DNA from: an uncultured Lachnospiraceae bacterium
GTDB lineage: Bacteria > Bacillota > Clostridia > Lachnospirales > Lachnospiraceae
Assembly (NCBI GenBank): GCA_910584115.1
Contig: CAJTYN010000045.1
Coordinates: forward strand, 1-12,433
Direction of reading: 5' to 3'
DNA length: 12,433 nucleotides
The notes beneath the pieces were generated by a model that did not search any database, was not told the DNA's origin, and saw only the letters and a program-made list of their open reading frames with translations. Of this stretch, positions 11,972 through 12,433 are shown in pieces (the stretch's first letter is position 1; every line of letters starts with the position of its first letter). The translations under genes were made by a program, and so were the position numbers.

Positions 11972-12193
11972 ATCAGTATTCCCCAACTTTTTTCATATTT
12001 GTTTACTTTGATGATCGCGATGATCCCCCCTGCTGACCACTATGTGAGATCATATCCATTTACATGCAGACATGGGCAGACACTTATTATCCATGATCCT
12101 GTTTTTCCAGGTTGTAAGTGACTGCCCCATTACTCATAATGGCATATTCAATTTCTTTGGGATCTGAACAAGATCTGTCTGTTTGATCATTGT
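11972..12193. other. Intergenic region between cysteine synthase and serine acetyltransferase genes
   Basis: I see no gene here. It contains a 16-base near-palindrome GATGATCGCGATGATC (12010-12025) and, nearer the cysteine synthase end, a short CATTA/TAATG hairpin (about 12133-12155) without a T-run. I could not find a convincing promoter or T-box, so whether the two genes are co-transcribed is open. Confidence 0.4.
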
Positions 12194-12433
12194 TTAGTCA
12201 TTGGCAAACAATGGTGTAGACAGATATCTGTCGCCGGAATCAGGGAGTAATGCCACGATCGTCTTTCCTTTATTTTCCGGCCTGCCCGCAAGGATCACCG
12301 CGGCCTTGAGCGCCGCACCGGACGAGATCCCCACAAGGATCCCCTCGCTCACCGCGAAAGCCTTGCCTTCTGCAAATGCATCCTCATTCTCGATCGTGAT
12401 GATCTCATCATATACTTTTGTATTGAGGACTTC
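12194..12433 (-). CDS. cysK: Cysteine synthase, C-terminal part (cut by window end)
   Basis: The last 79 codons and the stop of a PLP-dependent O-acetylserine sulfhydrylase. The segments visible are GILVGISSGAAL, which lies near the PLP phosphate/substrate loop of CysK, and IVALLPDSGDRYLSTPLF, the conserved C-terminal strand and tail of the family. The N-terminal part with the PLP lysine lies outside the window. The enzyme uses the O-acetylserine made by the neighbouring serine acetyltransferase plus sulfide to form cysteine. The reading frame is open to the window edge. Confidence 0.92.
   Translation of the reverse strand, partial: EVLNTKVYDEIITIENEDAFAEGKAFAVSEGILVGISSGAALKAAVILAGRPENKGKTIVALLPDSGDRYLSTPLFAND

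Noticed and set aside
1..12433. CRISPR array, tRNA, rRNA, insertion sequence or phage genes
   Set aside because: There are no regularly spaced repeats, no tRNA-like cloverleaf or rRNA segment that I could recognise, and no transposase or phage structural protein in any frame.

Overview
The window looks like chromosomal DNA of an anaerobic Gram-positive bacterium of the class Clostridia, probably a Lachnospiraceae-type gut organism. The reasons are strong AGGAGG ribosome binding sites, compact operons, sigma-A promoters with 17-base spacers, iron-sulfur redox proteins, and the protein families present (C_GCAxxG_C_C, EpsC-type serine acetyltransferase, a small membrane toxin). No species call is possible from sequence alone.

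Left part (1-4000, visibly AT-richer): the left end carries what I read as a type I toxin-antitoxin locus. It has a 32-residue membrane peptide on the minus strand (189-287), a good minus-strand promoter (397-425), a convergent plus-strand promoter (47-75) that would make an antisense RNA over the toxin 3' end, and a 16-bp complementarity between the two ends of the toxin transcript. Then come an XRE-family regulator with a helical C-terminal part (698-1777), a gene-poor stretch with a long inverted repeat (1814-1877), and a C_GCAxxG_C_C redox protein on the minus strand (2070-2489). Divergent from the latter is a two-gene operon of an AdhR-like MerR regulator and a short-chain dehydrogenase (2759-3948), with a typical 19-bp-spacer MerR promoter.

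Central part (3977-11070, clearly GC-richer): a strong promoter (3977-4005) is followed by a leader of about 190 bases. The leader holds a possible 34-codon peptide and ends in an intrinsic terminator just before the first ribosome binding site. Then come four overlapping or abutting genes for a multi-subunit FAD/iron-sulfur amino acid dehydrogenase: a [2Fe-2S] protein, an FAD/NAD subunit fused to a two-cluster ferredoxin domain, a BFD-like [2Fe-2S] protein, and a DadA/HcnC-like FAD subunit. A second intrinsic terminator follows, then an ornithine cyclodeaminase/mu-crystallin family enzyme, a stand-alone AraC DNA-binding domain, a divergent PII signalling protein translationally coupled to it, and an APC amino acid permease. 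A very strong terminator closes the block. I infer a regulated uptake and oxidation module for an amino acid or N-substituted amino acid (opine- or imino-acid-like), with PII possibly gating the permease. The substrate is not visible from the sequence.

Right part (11075-12433, minus strand): serine O-acetyltransferase of the EpsC type and the C-terminal 79 codons of cysteine synthase, an ordinary cysteine biosynthesis pair.

The most interesting items are the RNA architecture of the toxin locus, the terminator-bearing leader of the dehydrogenase operon, and the unusual PII protein tied to an APC permease and a ferredoxin-linked amino acid dehydrogenase.
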